From: Microbacterium gubbeenense DSM 15944
Lineage (GTDB): Bacteria > Actinomycetota > Actinomycetes > Actinomycetales > Microbacteriaceae
Length of the DNA stretch: 64,000 bases
Assembly (NCBI RefSeq): GCF_000422745.1
Contig: NZ_AUGQ01000001.1
Location: 248,001 to 312,000, forward strand
Reading direction: 5' to 3'
Part shown: piece by piece, positions 51,809 to 62,425 of the stretch
Layout of the letters: the number at the start of each line of letters is the position of its first letter
How positions within the stretch are numbered: the stretch's first letter is position 1
Translations under genes and position numbers: made by a program
The notes under the pieces: model-generated
What the model was told of the DNA's origin: nothing
The model's database searches: none
Seen by the model: only the letters and a program-made list of their open reading frames with translations

Positions 51809-53356
51809 CTACTTCGACACGATCTCGACCGATGCTGGATCGAACCCTTTGCGCCCTCTGGGCTGTGGAAACACCGTGACAGTAACCAGCGCGTCGATCA
51901 CTTGACGTCGGATCTCAAGCGATGCGCCTCTGAACGCGCCTGGCGGGTCATCGGTGTCGAGGATTGGTCGCAGCACACCAGCGCGTCCCCGCAGTGCCTT
52001 TTGGGCCTCCAGCTCCTGTATGCGCTCCTCGGCGGCGTCGCGCACGCGCTTGAGGTCGCGCCCCTCGATGATCTCCTCGTCGTAGTCGTGCTGCGCACGA
52101 CTGATCCTGGCTCGTTGGTCGCTGATCGCAGCGTCGAGGGCCTCGGTCTGTGAGCTGTCCTTGGGCTTGAGGATCTTCTCCGCCGCGTCATCCATGGCGA
52201 GACGGGCGCTGATTGCCTTCGTGACGTACTCGTCTATGGCGGGACCAGAGCGGACCAAGTGACCTGGGCACGTGTACCCGCGTGGTGCGCCTGTGACTTT
52301 CTTGCCGCAGACCTCTCCAGTCACAGAGACGACGACACCACAGCGGTACAGTCCACTCCCGAGGCGCTTGCGTTTGGTTGCACCACTGGTGTTGGTCACG
52401 CGCTTCTTGTCGTCGAGAATCTCCTGGACCTTCCACCAGGTTTCGTCATCGACGATCCGCTCCCACTGGCCCCGGATCGGCTCTCCGGCGTCGTCGCGGA
52501 GGATTTGTGCCTTCCACATCCGGCGACGCTTCCCGTCCGCCTGGGCGAACTTCGGCGTGTAAGTGCTCAGCGCCGCATAACGCGGGTTGCGCAGGATGCC
52601 GAGCACGGTCGAAGGCGACCACGGACCGTCTTCGACGATCGGTCGGGGGTCGAGGCCCTGCTCCTCGCGGGCGGCGGCGCGCTCGACGCTGACTGTGTGC
52701 GTGTGCTTGGGAAGGGCAGAGAGCCCTTTGATCTTCTCGGTACCACTGAGCGCCCGGGCGAGCGAGCGTAGCGACTCAGGGTTTTCGATCCTCGAGAACA
52801 GGGCATAGATCGCTTTCACGACCACGGCTTCATCAGGCATCACACTGCCGTCGACGGCATAACCAAGCGGACGCATGCCCTTCGGGGCACGCCCCTGCAT
52901 AGCGCGCTGTCTCTGCGCCGCAGACTGACGGGCGCTCTTGCGCTCCATCTCGGCGCGCGCCACGGCGGCCTTGATGCGTGCGTACATGCGACCGCCGTCG
53001 GTGGAGAGGTCCGCGTCGCCGTTGGCCGTTACGAGGGCGAGGCCGCGAAGCTCGGCGGCGTCGATCCAGTCCTCCAGCTGCCGCGGCTGCCGGGTGAGCC
53101 TGTCGAGGTCGTAGCAGATGATGGGGTCGAACCGTCCGACCAGGTAGTCGGCGACCATGCGGTCGTAGTCCGGACGGATCGCGGACCGGTCGGTAGCGCT
53201 CTTCGACTGGTCCACATAGGTCTCGACGATCTCCCAGCGCCGGAACCGAGCGAGGTTCTCACAATCCTCGCGCTGGCGTTCGATGGCGAGCCCATCCATC
53301 TCGCGGTCCTGAGAGATACGGAGGTAGATGGCTGCCTTGCGGGGTGCGCTGCTCAT
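51809..53356 (-). CDS. Large serine recombinase / integrase
   Basis: A 515-residue integrase. The resolvase domain has the nucleophile Ser at about 15 (AAIYLRISQDREMDGL) and YDLDRLTRQPRQLEDW. A recombinase domain follows (PWSPSTVLGILRNPRYAAL), a zinc ribbon (LYRCGVVVSVTGEVCGKK ... YTCPGH), a coiled coil (DQRARISRAQHDYDEEIIEG) and a C-terminal β-strand tail. Large serine integrases join attP and attB without host factors. Its 5' end faces the right-hand boundary, where attR is expected. Confidence 0.93.
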   Translation of the reverse strand: MSSAPRKAAIYLRISQDREMDGLAIERQREDCENLARFRRWEIVETYVDQSKSATDRSAIRPDYDRMVADYLVGRFDPIICYDLDRLTRQPRQLEDWIDAAELRGLALVTANGDADLSTDGGRMYARIKAAVARAEMERKSARQSAAQRQRAMQGRAPKGMRPLGYAVDGSVMPDEAVVVKAIYALFSRIENPESLRSLARALSGTEKIKGLSALPKHTHTVSVERAAAREEQGLDPRPIVEDGPWSPSTVLGILRNPRYAALSTYTPKFAQADGKRRRMWKAQILRDDAGEPIRGQWERIVDDETWWKVQEILDDKKRVTNTSGATKRKRLGSGLYRCGVVVSVTGEVCGKKVTGAPRGYTCPGHLVRSGPAIDEYVTKAISARLAMDDAAEKILKPKDSSQTEALDAAISDQRARISRAQHDYDEEIIEGRDLKRVRDAAEERIQELEAQKALRGRAGVLRPILDTDDPPGAFRGASLEIRRQVIDALVTVTVFPQPRGRKGFDPASVEIVSK

Positions 53357-53606
53357 ACGTGCACCATAACAGCATCACGTAAGCAGTGTTCGGGACACAG
53401 GAATATGCGCTCCCCTCCTACAATCTCGGAAGGATCACGCCGTTGGGCTGCAGGCGTGGCAATACTACTTTCGGCGGCGTCACCATAAGAAGTCAGCGGT
53501 CCATGAACGGCCAGACCGGCCAGAATTGGCTCGCGGGTGGCACACGGCCGGCGCAGGCATGCTCGGGGCCCGTTGACTAGCCGAACTCGTGCCTGCTGAG
53601 TGGGGC
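53357..53606. other. Gene-free stretch at the element's right end
   Basis: About 250 bp with no supported gene, AT-richer than the flanks in parts. It is the expected location of the right attachment site, upstream of the integrase. The only repeat with the left end that I found is ATGCTCGGG (53559 and 45274), too short to call an att core. Confidence 0.5.
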
Positions 53607-53940
53607 TTATGAAGCCTCTACGCTCGCCAACATTGAACTCTCAAGCCGGTCTATTGCGTTGGCCTCCAACCGGTTAGCCTCGGCGAAGTCCTTCCAGCAC
53701 TGGTACGCAGCGTCTCCACGGACTTCATCGATCGGCGGGAGGATCACGTCGTCCAGGTCGCCCGGGTAAACGGCGTCGACCACTGAGCCGCACGATTGCG
53801 CCTTCACCTGAGCCTGTACCTGCCAGCTGGCGAAACACAGGTAGAGCCAGCCCGGGTTCACCCCGGCACGTGGGCGAACGCGCATTACGTGGTTGTTGGC
53901 TAGCCGAGGTGCCCCAAACGCACTTACCCGTGATCGTGCG
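53607..53940 (-). pseudogene. HsdS-like C-terminal fragment
   Basis: The last ~110 residues of a type I restriction specificity subunit-like protein: APRLANNHVMRVRPRAGVNP, LYLCFASWQVQAQVKAQSCG, SVVDAVYPGDLDDVILPPID and a C-terminal helix ending LESSMLASVEAS. Full HsdS proteins are about 400 residues. The N-terminal target-recognition part is missing, since unrelated sequence begins upstream at about 53940. Probably a relic left when the element or an earlier island inserted. Confidence 0.6.
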
Positions 53941-53977
53941 CGTGTGCGCGGTCTTATTCTACCCCTGAGGGTCAGCT

Positions 53978-54325
53978 CTATGCCTGCTTCTTCTCCTGAA
54001 CCCGGTAGACGACGTAGCCGATTGTCCAGCCAACGATGCCGAACAGTAAAAACACACTGATGGCCACTGGCAGAGTGAACCATTCGCTGAAGAGAAGTAG
54101 CGGAAATACGGTTGCGAGCATCGCAAGAAAATGTACGAGTGAGCGTTTCGTGAGAGACCACGAGTTGATATCGTAAATCGGTATCGCAGCAATGGTGACC
54201 GCCGCAATAAGCCCCGCAACCAACGTGCTCTTCGATTGGGCGGCATCCTCGATGAAGAATGAGATTGCCACCATGACTGTGCCCGTTATTACGCCTGAAA
54301 TAGCGAACGGCCGCGTTTGTCTCAT
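53978..54325 (-). CDS. DUF3021-like membrane protein
   Basis: A 115-residue protein with four hydrophobic segments (about residues 8-24, 33-52, 65-80 and 86-106) and a polar KKQA tail. Pattern and length resemble DUF3021 proteins, which often accompany LytTR regulators in firmicutes. No regulator is adjacent here. GC content is visibly lower than that of the neighbouring core genes, so it was probably acquired horizontally. The start at 54325 has no clear ribosome-binding site. Confidence 0.7.
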   Translation of the reverse strand: MRQTRPFAISGVITGTVMVAISFFIEDAAQSKSTLVAGLIAAVTIAAIPIYDINSWSLTKRSLVHFLAMLATVFPLLLFSEWFTLPVAISVFLLFGIVGWTIGYVVYRVQEKKQA

Positions 54326-54413
54326 ACCTGTGATTCTAGCCGCGGCCTGCCCGTGAATGAAGCCGCCCACCGGCTGCACAGAAGGGAGCGTCGTCGGAGC
54401 TAATCCAGGCATG

Positions 54414-55505
54414 CTACTTCTTACCTCCAGATGTAAGTCCTGTCCTAAACTCGACCACGTCGCCGTCCTGCATGACGTAGTCCTTACCTTCCATGCGCAC
54501 GCGGCCGGCGGCCTTCGCGGCCGACATCGTGTTGTACTCGTCGAGATCAGCGAACGACACGATCTCGGCCTTGATGAATCCGCGTTCGAAGTCGGTGTGA
54601 ATCACCCCGGCTGCCTGCGGTGCAGTCGCGCCCTTGCGCACTGTCCACGCGCGGCTCTCCTTCGGGCCCGCGGTCAGGTACGTCTGCAGGCCGAGCGTTT
54701 CGAACCCGACGCGCGCGAGCTGGTCAAGACCCGATTCTTCCTGGCCGAGCGCCTGCAGCAGTTCGAGCGCCTCGTCCCTGTCGAGACCGGTGAGTTCAGA
54801 CTCGACCTTCGCGTCGAGGAACACGGCCTTCGCCGGTGCCACGAGCACCGCGAGCTCAGCCATACGAGCGTCATCGGTCAGCACTCCTTCGTCGACGTTG
54901 AAGACGAACAGCGTCGGCTTCGCGGTCAGCAGCCCGAGCTCCCTGATGGGAGAGATATCGAAGCCCGCCTGGAACAGCGTCTTCCCGGTCTCGAGAATCT
55001 CGAGCGCGGTCTTCGCCGCATCGAGCACGGCCGGGTCGGCCTTCTTGCCCTTGACCTCTTTCTCGAGCCGCGGAACCGCCTTCTCCAGCGTCTGCATGTC
55101 GGCGAGGATCAGCTCGGTGTTGATCGTCTCCATGTCGCTGTGCGGGTCGACTTTGCCGTCGACGTGCGTCACGTCGCCGTCGGTGAATCCACGCACCACC
55201 TGGGCGATCGCGTCGGCTTCTCGGATGTTGGCGAGGAACTGATTGCCGAGCCCCTCGCCCTCACTCGCGCCGCGCACGATGCCCGCGATATCGACGAACG
55301 ACACCGGCGCGGGCAGGATCTTCTGAGAGCCGTAGATCTCCGCGAGCCGGTCAAGGCGCGGATCCGGCAGCTCGACGACACCCACATTCGGCTCGATCGT
55401 CGCGAACGGATAGTTCGCCGCGAGCACGTCGTTCTTGGTCAGTGCGTTGAAAAGGGTCGACTTGCCCACGTTGGGGAGTCCCACGATGCCGATTGTCAGA
55501 GCCAC
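54414..55505 (-). CDS. ychF: Redox-regulated ATPase/GTPase YchF
   Basis: A 363-residue Obg-like P-loop ATPase. G1 is [19 protein letters not shown]3 [16 protein letters not shown]4 position VFNVDE (Asn-Met-type variant NxxE that favours ATP), followed by a coiled coil and a TGS domain ending [10 protein letters not shown]. It associates with ribosomes and stress responses. The GTG at 55503-55505 with TAGAAT (55514-55519) 8 bases upstream suggests a leaderless message. Length agrees with the family norm of 363. Confidence 0.97.
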   Translation of the reverse strand: MALTIGIVGLPNVGKSTLFNALTKNDVLAANYPFATIEPNVGVVELPDPRLDRLAEIYGSQKILPAPVSFVDIAGIVRGASEGEGLGNQFLANIREADAIAQVVRGFTDGDVTHVDGKVDPHSDMETINTELILADMQTLEKAVPRLEKEVKGKKADPAVLDAAKTALEILETGKTLFQAGFDISPIRELGLLTAKPTLFVFNVDEGVLTDDARMAELAVLVAPAKAVFLDAKVESELTGLDRDEALELLQALGQEESGLDQLARVGFETLGLQTYLTAGPKESRAWTVRKGATAPQAAGVIHTDFERGFIKAEIVSFADLDEYNTMSAAKAAGRVRMEGKDYVMQDGDVVEFRTGLTSGGKK

Positions 55506-55567
55506 GGAAGTCGATTCTATCCGGGGCGCCCGCATAGTTTGTCAGGGGTTCAGGAGACAGTGGATCC

Positions 55568-56785
55568 ATGGACTTCTTCTGGATCGTCATGCTGTTCGTC
55601 GGCGCCGCCGCTGGGATCGCCATCGGCTGGTTCGCGCGGTCATCTCGCGCGACGAGTTCCGAGGCCGACGCCGCTCGCGCGAGCGCCGAGGCGGCGGCCC
55701 TCCGAGACGCCCTCGAGGCCTCCGAACAGCGTGCGCGCGACGCTGCCGAGCGCGATCGCATCGAGCGCCGCGAGCAGGCTCTGCGCGCCCAGCGCGATAG
55801 CACGGTGATGCAGGCCCTCTCCCCCGTGCGCGAGACCCTGCAGCGCATGCAGCAGCGCGTCGACGAGATGCAGCGCGAGCGCACAGAGCAGTTCGGGCAG
55901 GTCTCCGAGCAGCTCCGCAACGCTCAGACCCTCGACGAACAGCTCCGGGCCACAACCGAATCCCTTGCCGGAGCGCTGCGCTCGAACACGACGCGCGGCG
56001 TGTGGGGCGAGACGCAGCTGCGCCGCATCGTCGAGTCGGCTGGCCTGCTGGCGCGAGTCGATTTCGACGAACAGGCGTCGATCTCCTCCGACGCCGGATC
56101 GGGGCGCCCGGACATGCTGGTGCATCTGCCCGGCGGCACCTCGATCGCGATCGACGCGAAGGCCCCGCTCAGCGCGTTCCTCGACGCACAGGCCTTCCCT
56201 GAGACGGCGACCGGCGAAGACGGCGCCCGCCGCGCGGAGCTCCTGCACAAGCACGTCAAGGCCGTCCGCTCGCACGTCGACGCGCTCGCCAAGAAGGCCT
56301 ACTGGGCGGGCCTCGAGGCGAGCCCAGAATTCGTCGTGTGCTTCATTCCGAGCGAATCGGTGCTCTCCGCCGCTCTCGCGGAAGATCCCGCACTGCTCGA
56401 GTACGCGTTCGGTAAGCGCATCGCGCTCGCCTCGCCCGTCAACCTCTGGGCAGTGCTGAAGACCGTCGCGTATTCGTGGACGCAGCAGGAGGTCTCCGAA
56501 GAGGCCAAGACGCTGTTCAATCTCGGCAACCAGCTGTACGAGCGCCTCGGCTCGCTCGCTGGCCACGCCGGCGACATGCGACGCGCGATCGAGCGCACGG
56601 TCGATGCCTACAACGGCCTTGTCGGCTCCCTCGAGTCACGAGTTCTCGTCACAGCACGCAGGTTCCCCGGGATCGATGCCTCGAAGCTGGCGTCGACAGA
56701 TGCGCCGAAACCCATCGACTCGCCCGTGCGGCGCGCGTCTGCTCCCGAGCTGCTCGAGGGCGGGGTCAGCCCGGAAGCCAGTTGA
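55568..56785 (+). CDS. rmuC: RmuC family DNA recombination protein
   Basis: A 405-residue protein. An N-terminal membrane anchor (FFWIVMLFVGAAAGIAIGWF) is followed by a long coiled coil (residues 30-140, many Arg/Glu/Gln) and then the RmuC nuclease-like domain: GVWGETQLRRIVESAGL, RPDMLVHLPGGTSIAIDAK, and YAFGKRIALASPVNLWAVLKT. Family members limit recombination at inverted repeats. Divergent from ychF and overlapping the next convergent gene by 20 bp. Confidence 0.94.
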   Translation: MDFFWIVMLFVGAAAGIAIGWFARSSRATSSEADAARASAEAAALRDALEASEQRARDAAERDRIERREQALRAQRDSTVMQALSPVRETLQRMQQRVDEMQRERTEQFGQVSEQLRNAQTLDEQLRATTESLAGALRSNTTRGVWGETQLRRIVESAGLLARVDFDEQASISSDAGSGRPDMLVHLPGGTSIAIDAKAPLSAFLDAQAFPETATGEDGARRAELLHKHVKAVRSHVDALAKKAYWAGLEASPEFVVCFIPSESVLSAALAEDPALLEYAFGKRIALASPVNLWAVLKTVAYSWTQQEVSEEAKTLFNLGNQLYERLGSLAGHAGDMRRAIERTVDAYNGLVGSLESRVLVTARRFPGIDASKLASTDAPKPIDSPVRRASAPELLEGGVSPEAS

Positions 56786-56966
56786 GCGAAAGGAGAATAC
56801 CTGCGGCAACGACGATGAACGCGCCGACCGACCACCAGACGTTCGGCTCGGCACCGGCGGGTCGACGTACGCGGAAAAGCACGTCGGGGCGACGTGCCGG
56901 ATCCTGTGCGTCGGCAACGACTGCGCGCGCCCCGTCCGAGGGCGACTTCTCCGAAGCTTCAGTCAT
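56766..56966 (-). CDS. Small single-span membrane protein
   Basis: A 66-residue protein of unknown function: a charged N-terminal half and one C-terminal transmembrane segment (WWSVGAFIVVAAGILLSLNWL). It overlaps the 3' end of rmuC by 20 bp in the convergent orientation. Coding is plausible from codon bias and from a 25-bp gap to glpX, which lies on the same strand. Confidence 0.65.
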   Translation of the reverse strand: MTEASEKSPSDGARAVVADAQDPARRPDVLFRVRRPAGAEPNVWWSVGAFIVVAAGILLSLNWLPG

Positions 56967-56991
56967 GGGGACGATTATCCCACGCGAAACC

Positions 56992-57993
56992 TCAGAGCCA
57001 CTTCGACTCGAGGTGGTCGCTCGAAATCCGACGCAGCGTTCCCGAGTGCCCGCGCAGCACGATGCTCTCGGTGAACAGGTAGCCTTCGCGCCGCTTCACA
57101 CCGGCCACCAGGGCACCGTCCGTGACGCCGGTCGCGACGAAGATCGTGTTGTTGCCCTTCACGAGGTCCTCGGCCTCCAGCACATCATCCATCGGCAGCC
57201 CCGAGTCGATGCCCTTCTGGCGTTCGTCGTCGGTCTGCGGCCACATGCGGCCCTGGATGTGACCGCCGAGCGCCTTGATCGCGCACGCCGTCACAATGCC
57301 CTCCGGGCTGCCGCCGACGCCCACACACATGTCGGTGCGCGAGTCGTGGCGAGCGGCGTTGATTCCGCCGGCGACGTCGCCATCGCTCATCAGACGCGTT
57401 CCCGCTCCGGTCGACCGGATCTCCTCGATCAGCTGAGCGTGCCGCGGGCGGTTCAGCACCGACACGACCATCTCTTCGACGGGCTTTCCGAGCGCCTTGG
57501 CCATCAGGCGAATGTTCTCCTGAATCGGCAGGCGGATATCAACGACACCGATTCCTTCCGGTCCGGTGACGAGCTTGTCCATGTAGAAGACGCTCGATGC
57601 ATCGAGCATCGTGCCGCGATCCGACATCGCGATCACCGAGATCGCGTTGTTGCGTCCCTCGGCCGTCAGCGTGGTGCCGTCGATCGGGTCGACGGCGATG
57701 TCGTATGAACGGCCGCGGCCGGTACCGACACTCTCGCCGTTGAAGAGCATCGGCGCGTTGTCCTTCTCACCCTCGCCGATTACGATCCGACCGTCGAACT
57801 CGACGGTCGATAGGAACGCGCGCATCGCGTCGACAGCGGCACCGTCGGCCACCTCCTTCTGCCCCCGGCCGATGAACGGCACCGAGCGGATCGCGGCCGC
57901 TTCCGTGGCGCGCACAAGCTCGAGCGCAATGTTGCGGTCCGGCTGCAGCGGGATCAGGTCGTCGGTGTTGTGGATCTCGTGATCGGCAGTCAT
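56992..57993 (-). CDS. glpX: Fructose-1,6-bisphosphatase class II
   Basis: A 333-residue class II FBPase (GlpX type) of gluconeogenesis. RNIALELVRATEAAAI, GRIVIGEGEKDNAPML (metal-binding), DIAVDPIDGTTLTAEG with the catalytic DPIDGT, and GVGGSPEGIVTACAIKALGG are diagnostic. Actinobacteria use this class as the main FBPase. Convergent neighbours and divergence from fba suggest it is transcribed alone or with the small membrane gene. Confidence 0.97.
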   Translation of the reverse strand: MTADHEIHNTDDLIPLQPDRNIALELVRATEAAAIRSVPFIGRGQKEVADGAAVDAMRAFLSTVEFDGRIVIGEGEKDNAPMLFNGESVGTGRGRSYDIAVDPIDGTTLTAEGRNNAISVIAMSDRGTMLDASSVFYMDKLVTGPEGIGVVDIRLPIQENIRLMAKALGKPVEEMVVSVLNRPRHAQLIEEIRSTGAGTRLMSDGDVAGGINAARHDSRTDMCVGVGGSPEGIVTACAIKALGGHIQGRMWPQTDDERQKGIDSGLPMDDVLEAEDLVKGNNTIFVATGVTDGALVAGVKRREGYLFTESIVLRGHSGTLRRISSDHLESKWL

Positions 57994-58164
57994 TTGCCGA
58001 GCGTATCTCCGCTCGCACTCTCAGCTCTTCGGAATCGCCCCGTTTCGCGTGAAGGAATCGCGATTCTTTCTTGATCCGTGTGTCGCGCGGGAAGTTCCCG
58101 CTCGAGCAGTCCACCGAATAGGCTGGAGCCGCCCCCTATTTCCTGATCCCGAAGGAGCCGAGCT

Positions 58165-59196
<1,032 letters not shown>

Positions 59197-59203
59197 TACG
59201 CAC

Positions 59204-59256
59204 CGCACGAAAGAGGCGTCTCGCGGCCGCGGCCTGCGAGACGCCTCTTTCGTGCG
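59204..59256. terminator. 21-bp-stem terminator after fba
   Basis: CGCACGAAAGAGGCGTCTCGC and its exact reverse complement GCGAGACGCCTCTTTCGTGCG are separated by 11 bases. This is one of the longest perfect terminator stems in the window; it can also serve the convergent DUF6264 gene. Confidence 0.93.
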
Positions 59257-59264
59257 CGAGAGTG

Positions 59265-59810
59265 CTAACCGACGAGGCCCTGCTGCTCGATGAACGCGCC
59301 GTAGACTCCCGGATCCATGACGAGCGGAACCGCAACGAGCATCGCCCCCAGGAACGTGAACACGACCCCCGCGATCAGCGCGATCCACCACATCGATTTT
59401 CCGGCAGCGCCGCGGCGCCATACCAGCCAGGTCGTCGCGAGCCAGCCGATGAGCATGACGATGATCGAGGCCACGCCGAGGCCGCGGATGAGGCCCGGAT
59501 CCGACAGGTCGGTGTCGAGGCGCAGCGCCCCGAGCAGGGCGTCAGGGTCGGTGTAGAGACCGATCCCGGTGATGATGCTGTACAGCCCGAACGCCAGGAG
59601 CGCGATCGTGACCACGCGGTCGACGAGGCGGCCCGTCGTCGCCGGAGAGCCGCTCGCCTGCCGCGTCGGCGCCGCGTCCCATTCGGGCGGCACATCGCGC
59701 GGAATGAGCGCCGGATCGACGTCAGGATCCGGCTGCCCGCTGCGCGCACGCTGCTCGGCGGGACTCGCGTACGCGCCGTACTGCGGTCGCGGCTCGGCGT
59801 CGTTCGTCAC
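59265..59810 (-). CDS. DUF6264-type membrane protein
   Basis: A 181-residue membrane protein. A proline/Asp-rich cytoplasmic N-terminus of about 60 residues ([13 protein letters not shown] is typical of actinobacterial DUF6264 proteins) is followed by three to four helices: [36 protein letters not shown] and [22 protein letters not shown]. Function unknown. It starts within the ispH stop (ATGA), so it is co-translated with ispH. Confidence 0.82.
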   Translation of the reverse strand: MTNDAEPRPQYGAYASPAEQRARSGQPDPDVDPALIPRDVPPEWDAAPTRQASGSPATTGRLVDRVVTIALLAFGLYSIITGIGLYTDPDALLGALRLDTDLSDPGLIRGLGVASIIVMLIGWLATTWLVWRRGAAGKSMWWIALIAGVVFTFLGAMLVAVPLVMDPGVYGAFIEQQGLVG

Positions 59811-60847
59811 GCCGACGCCCGCCGTCCACCGCGCGGCCCGTCGCGCAGCTCCTTCGGCAGCGAGAAGATCAGGTCCTCCTCAGCCGTGCGCACCTCTTCG
59901 ACATCGGCATAGCCGGCGTCCGCGAGCTCGCGCATGAGCTGCTGCACGAGCACATCCGGCACGCTCGCGCCGCTCGTGATTCCCACGGTGCGCACACCGT
60001 CGAGCCACTCCTGCCGCACCTCGTCGGCGTAGTCGACGAGGTATGCGGCCTTCGCGCCGTACTGCAGAGCGACCTCGACGAGGCGCACGCTGTTGGACGA
60101 GTTCTCGGATCCGACGACGATCACGAGATCCGCGTCCGCCGCGACCTTCTTGATGGCGACCTGGCGGTTCTGCGTCGCGTAGCAGATGTCGTCCGACGGC
60201 GGATCCTGCAGTTCGGGGAAGCGCGCGCGCAACCGGTTGACGGTCTCCATCGTCTCGTCGACCGACAGCGTCGTCTGCGACAGCCAGACGAGCTTCGACG
60301 GATCCTGCACCACGACGGTGTCGGCCTCGTCGGGGTTGTTCACGATCGTCACGTGCTCGGGCGCCTCACCGGCGGTGCCCTCGACCTCCTCGTGGCCCTC
60401 GTGCCCGACGAGCAGGATCTCGAAGTCGTCGCGTGCGAATCGTTTCGCCTCGCGGTGCACCTTCGTGACGAGCGGACATGTGGCATCGATCGCCTGCAGC
60501 CCGCGGTCGGACGCGGAATCGACGACGGCGGGCGAGACACCGTGAGCGCTGAACACGACGTGCGCGCCCTCGGGAACCTCGTCGACCTCCTCGACGAACA
60601 CCGCACCCTTCGCCTCGAGCTCGCGCACGACGTGGATGTTGTGCACGATCTGCTTGCGCACGTAGACCGGCGCACCGTATCGCTCGAGCGACTTCTCGAC
60701 GGTGATCACCGCGCGATCCACCCCCGCGCAATAACCGCGAGGCGCGGCGAGCAGGATCTTCTTGGGCCCGTCAACAGGGATGTCACGAAGGCTCTCGCGC
60801 CGGGCTGGGACGCGTGGAACAGGCAGTGCGACCGCGGTCTGACTCAT
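59807..60847 (-). CDS. ispH: 4-hydroxy-3-methylbut-2-enyl diphosphate reductase
   Basis: A 346-residue iron-sulfur enzyme, the last step of the MEP isoprenoid pathway. The three cluster cysteines are in [29 protein letters not shown] and [11 protein letters not shown], with HNIHVV and [15 protein letters not shown] as substrate loops. The first 25 residues ([18 protein letters not shown]) are an extension common in actinobacteria. Divergent from xseA with 53 bp between starts. Confidence 0.97.
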   Translation of the reverse strand: MSQTAVALPVPRVPARRESLRDIPVDGPKKILLAAPRGYCAGVDRAVITVEKSLERYGAPVYVRKQIVHNIHVVRELEAKGAVFVEEVDEVPEGAHVVFSAHGVSPAVVDSASDRGLQAIDATCPLVTKVHREAKRFARDDFEILLVGHEGHEEVEGTAGEAPEHVTIVNNPDEADTVVVQDPSKLVWLSQTTLSVDETMETVNRLRARFPELQDPPSDDICYATQNRQVAIKKVAADADLVIVVGSENSSNSVRLVEVALQYGAKAAYLVDYADEVRQEWLDGVRTVGITSGASVPDVLVQQLMRELADAGYADVEEVRTAEEDLIFSLPKELRDGPRGGRRASA

Positions 60848-60900
60848 ACTCCCCAGGGTACGTGGCTTCTATTGTCAGACGTCCCGAATACCCTGAAATC

Positions 60901-62193
60901 GTGACAACGTTCCAGAACTCGCTCGGCGATAACTCAGCTCCCACGAGTGATCAGGTCGCGCCGCGAGATTCCTCCCCCGATCAACCGACGTCGATCGCCC
61001 GTCTCAACCAGACGATCAAGGCATCGATCGAACGCTGGGGGGCCATCTGGGCCGAGGGCGAGATCACTCAGTGGAACGTGCGCGGCCGCAACGTCTTCGG
61101 CGGCATCAAAGACCTCTCGAGCGACGCGCAGATCAACATTCAGGTGTGGTCGAGCGTGCTCGCGCGCCTCACCGACGACTTCCACGTCGGCGATCACGTC
61201 GTGGTCCATCTGAAGGCCGACTACTTCACGAAGCGCGGCTCGTTCTCGTTCCAGGTGTCGACCATGCGCCACGTCGGCCTCGGCGCGCAGCTGGAGAAGC
61301 TCGAGAAGCTGCGCCGTCAGCTGCGCGAAGAGGGCTTGTTCGAGGCCGCGCGCAAGAAGCCGCTGCCGTTCCTCCCCTCGCGGATCGGGCTCATCACGGG
61401 CGCGAGCTCCGACGCCGAGAAAGACGTGCTGCGCAATGCCCAGCTGCGCTGGCCACAGGTGGACTTCCGCACGATCCATGCGACCGTCCAGGGCGACCGC
61501 AGCGTTCCCGAGGTGATCGCCGCACTCCAGCAGCTCGATGACGACCAGACGGTCGACGTCATCGTCATCGCGCGCGGCGGTGGGGATCCGCAGACGCTGC
61601 TCGGCTTCAGCGACGAGCGCCTCGTGCGCGCGGTCGCGGCGGCGACGACACCGATCGTGAGCGCGATCGGCCACGAGAACGACCGCCCGCTGCTCGACGA
61701 TGTCGCCGATGTCCGGGCCTCGACGCCGACTGATGCCGCCAAGCGCGTGGTCCCCGATGTCGGCGAGCAGCGGGCCATCGTCGATCAGCTGCGCTCACGC
61801 CTCACGTCTCGGCTCCAGCAGCAGGTGCAGCACGGCATCCAACAGCTCGAGCAGGTGCGCTCGCGCCCGTCGCTCCGCGATCCCGATGCGCTGATCCGCG
61901 ACCGCGAGCAGGAGGTGTTCCTCTCGGTCTCACGCGGCCGCGATCTCATGAGCCGATCCGTGGACAAGGCCGAAAGACGCACGGCCGAGCTGCGCGCGTC
62001 TCTGCGCGCGCTGTCGCCGGCCGCGACGCTCGCGCGCGGCTATGCGATCGCCCAGACGACGGGCGGCACGATCCTCCACGATGCCGCCGATGCCCCCGAC
62101 GGCACGGCCTTCACCCTCACGCTCGACAGCGGGGCGCTCACGGCGACCTCGCACGGACAGACGGCGTCCGCGATCATGCCGGACGAAAAGTAG
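60901..62193 (+). CDS. xseA: Exodeoxyribonuclease VII large subunit
   Basis: A 430-residue large subunit of exonuclease VII. An OB-fold ([20 protein letters not shown]) begins after about 40 residues. The catalytic domain has [37 protein letters not shown] and [20 protein letters not shown], followed by a coiled coil and C-terminal ARGYAIAQ. The GTG at 60901 is chosen because the ispH promoter must lie in the gap. Partner xseB follows 10 bp later. Confidence 0.96.
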   Translation: MTTFQNSLGDNSAPTSDQVAPRDSSPDQPTSIARLNQTIKASIERWGAIWAEGEITQWNVRGRNVFGGIKDLSSDAQINIQVWSSVLARLTDDFHVGDHVVVHLKADYFTKRGSFSFQVSTMRHVGLGAQLEKLEKLRRQLREEGLFEAARKKPLPFLPSRIGLITGASSDAEKDVLRNAQLRWPQVDFRTIHATVQGDRSVPEVIAALQQLDDDQTVDVIVIARGGGDPQTLLGFSDERLVRAVAAATTPIVSAIGHENDRPLLDDVADVRASTPTDAAKRVVPDVGEQRAIVDQLRSRLTSRLQQQVQHGIQQLEQVRSRPSLRDPDALIRDREQEVFLSVSRGRDLMSRSVDKAERRTAELRASLRALSPAATLARGYAIAQTTGGTILHDAADAPDGTAFTLTLDSGALTATSHGQTASAIMPDEK

Positions 62194-62203
62194 GATAGAC
62201 ACG

Positions 62204-62425
62204 ATGACCGATCAGTCCCCCGACGTTCAAGAGCTCTCGTTCGAGCAGGCCCGCGATGAGCTCGTGCGCGTCGTCTCCGAGCTCGAGCAGGGTTCTCCGA
62301 CCCTCGAACATTCCCTCGCCCTCTGGGAACGAGGAGAGGCTCTCGCGAATCGGTGCGAAGAGTGGCTGCTCGGCGCCAAGCGCCGGCTCGACGCGGCCCG
62401 CGCCGACGCCGAGGCGTCAGAGTGA
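62204..62425 (+). CDS. xseB: Exodeoxyribonuclease VII small subunit
   Basis: A 73-residue small subunit: [40 protein letters not shown] and a Cys-containing helix [12 protein letters not shown] form the two-helix fold of XseB. It binds the large subunit in the multi-subunit nuclease. Overlaps the next gene (TGATG). Confidence 0.96.
   Translation: MTDQSPDVQELSFEQARDELVRVVSELEQGSPTLEHSLALWERGEALANRCEEWLLGAKRRLDAARADAEASE

Larger units (their letters stand above)
45230..53600. mobile_element. Integrated mobilizable element with pCRESS-type Rep
   Basis: An approximately 8.3-kb block of genes foreign to the core: an excisionase-like HTH, Rep, MobV relaxase, a lipoprotein, a controller-like regulator, two small proteins, ArdA and a large serine integrase. 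Replication, mobilisation, anti-restriction and integration functions together describe a plasmid that integrates, or an integrative mobilizable element. Flanking fragments (PhnA-like, HsdS-like) suggest repeated insertion here. Exact ends are not determined: I could not identify att repeats, so the stated limits are the outermost plausible bounds. Confidence 0.75.

Noticed and set aside
45274..53567. ATGCTCGGG shared by the left (45274) and right (53559) ends of the mobile element as an att core
   Set aside because: Nine bases in GC-rich DNA are expected by chance between two regions of this size, and flanking sequence does not match. Left out as a feature.
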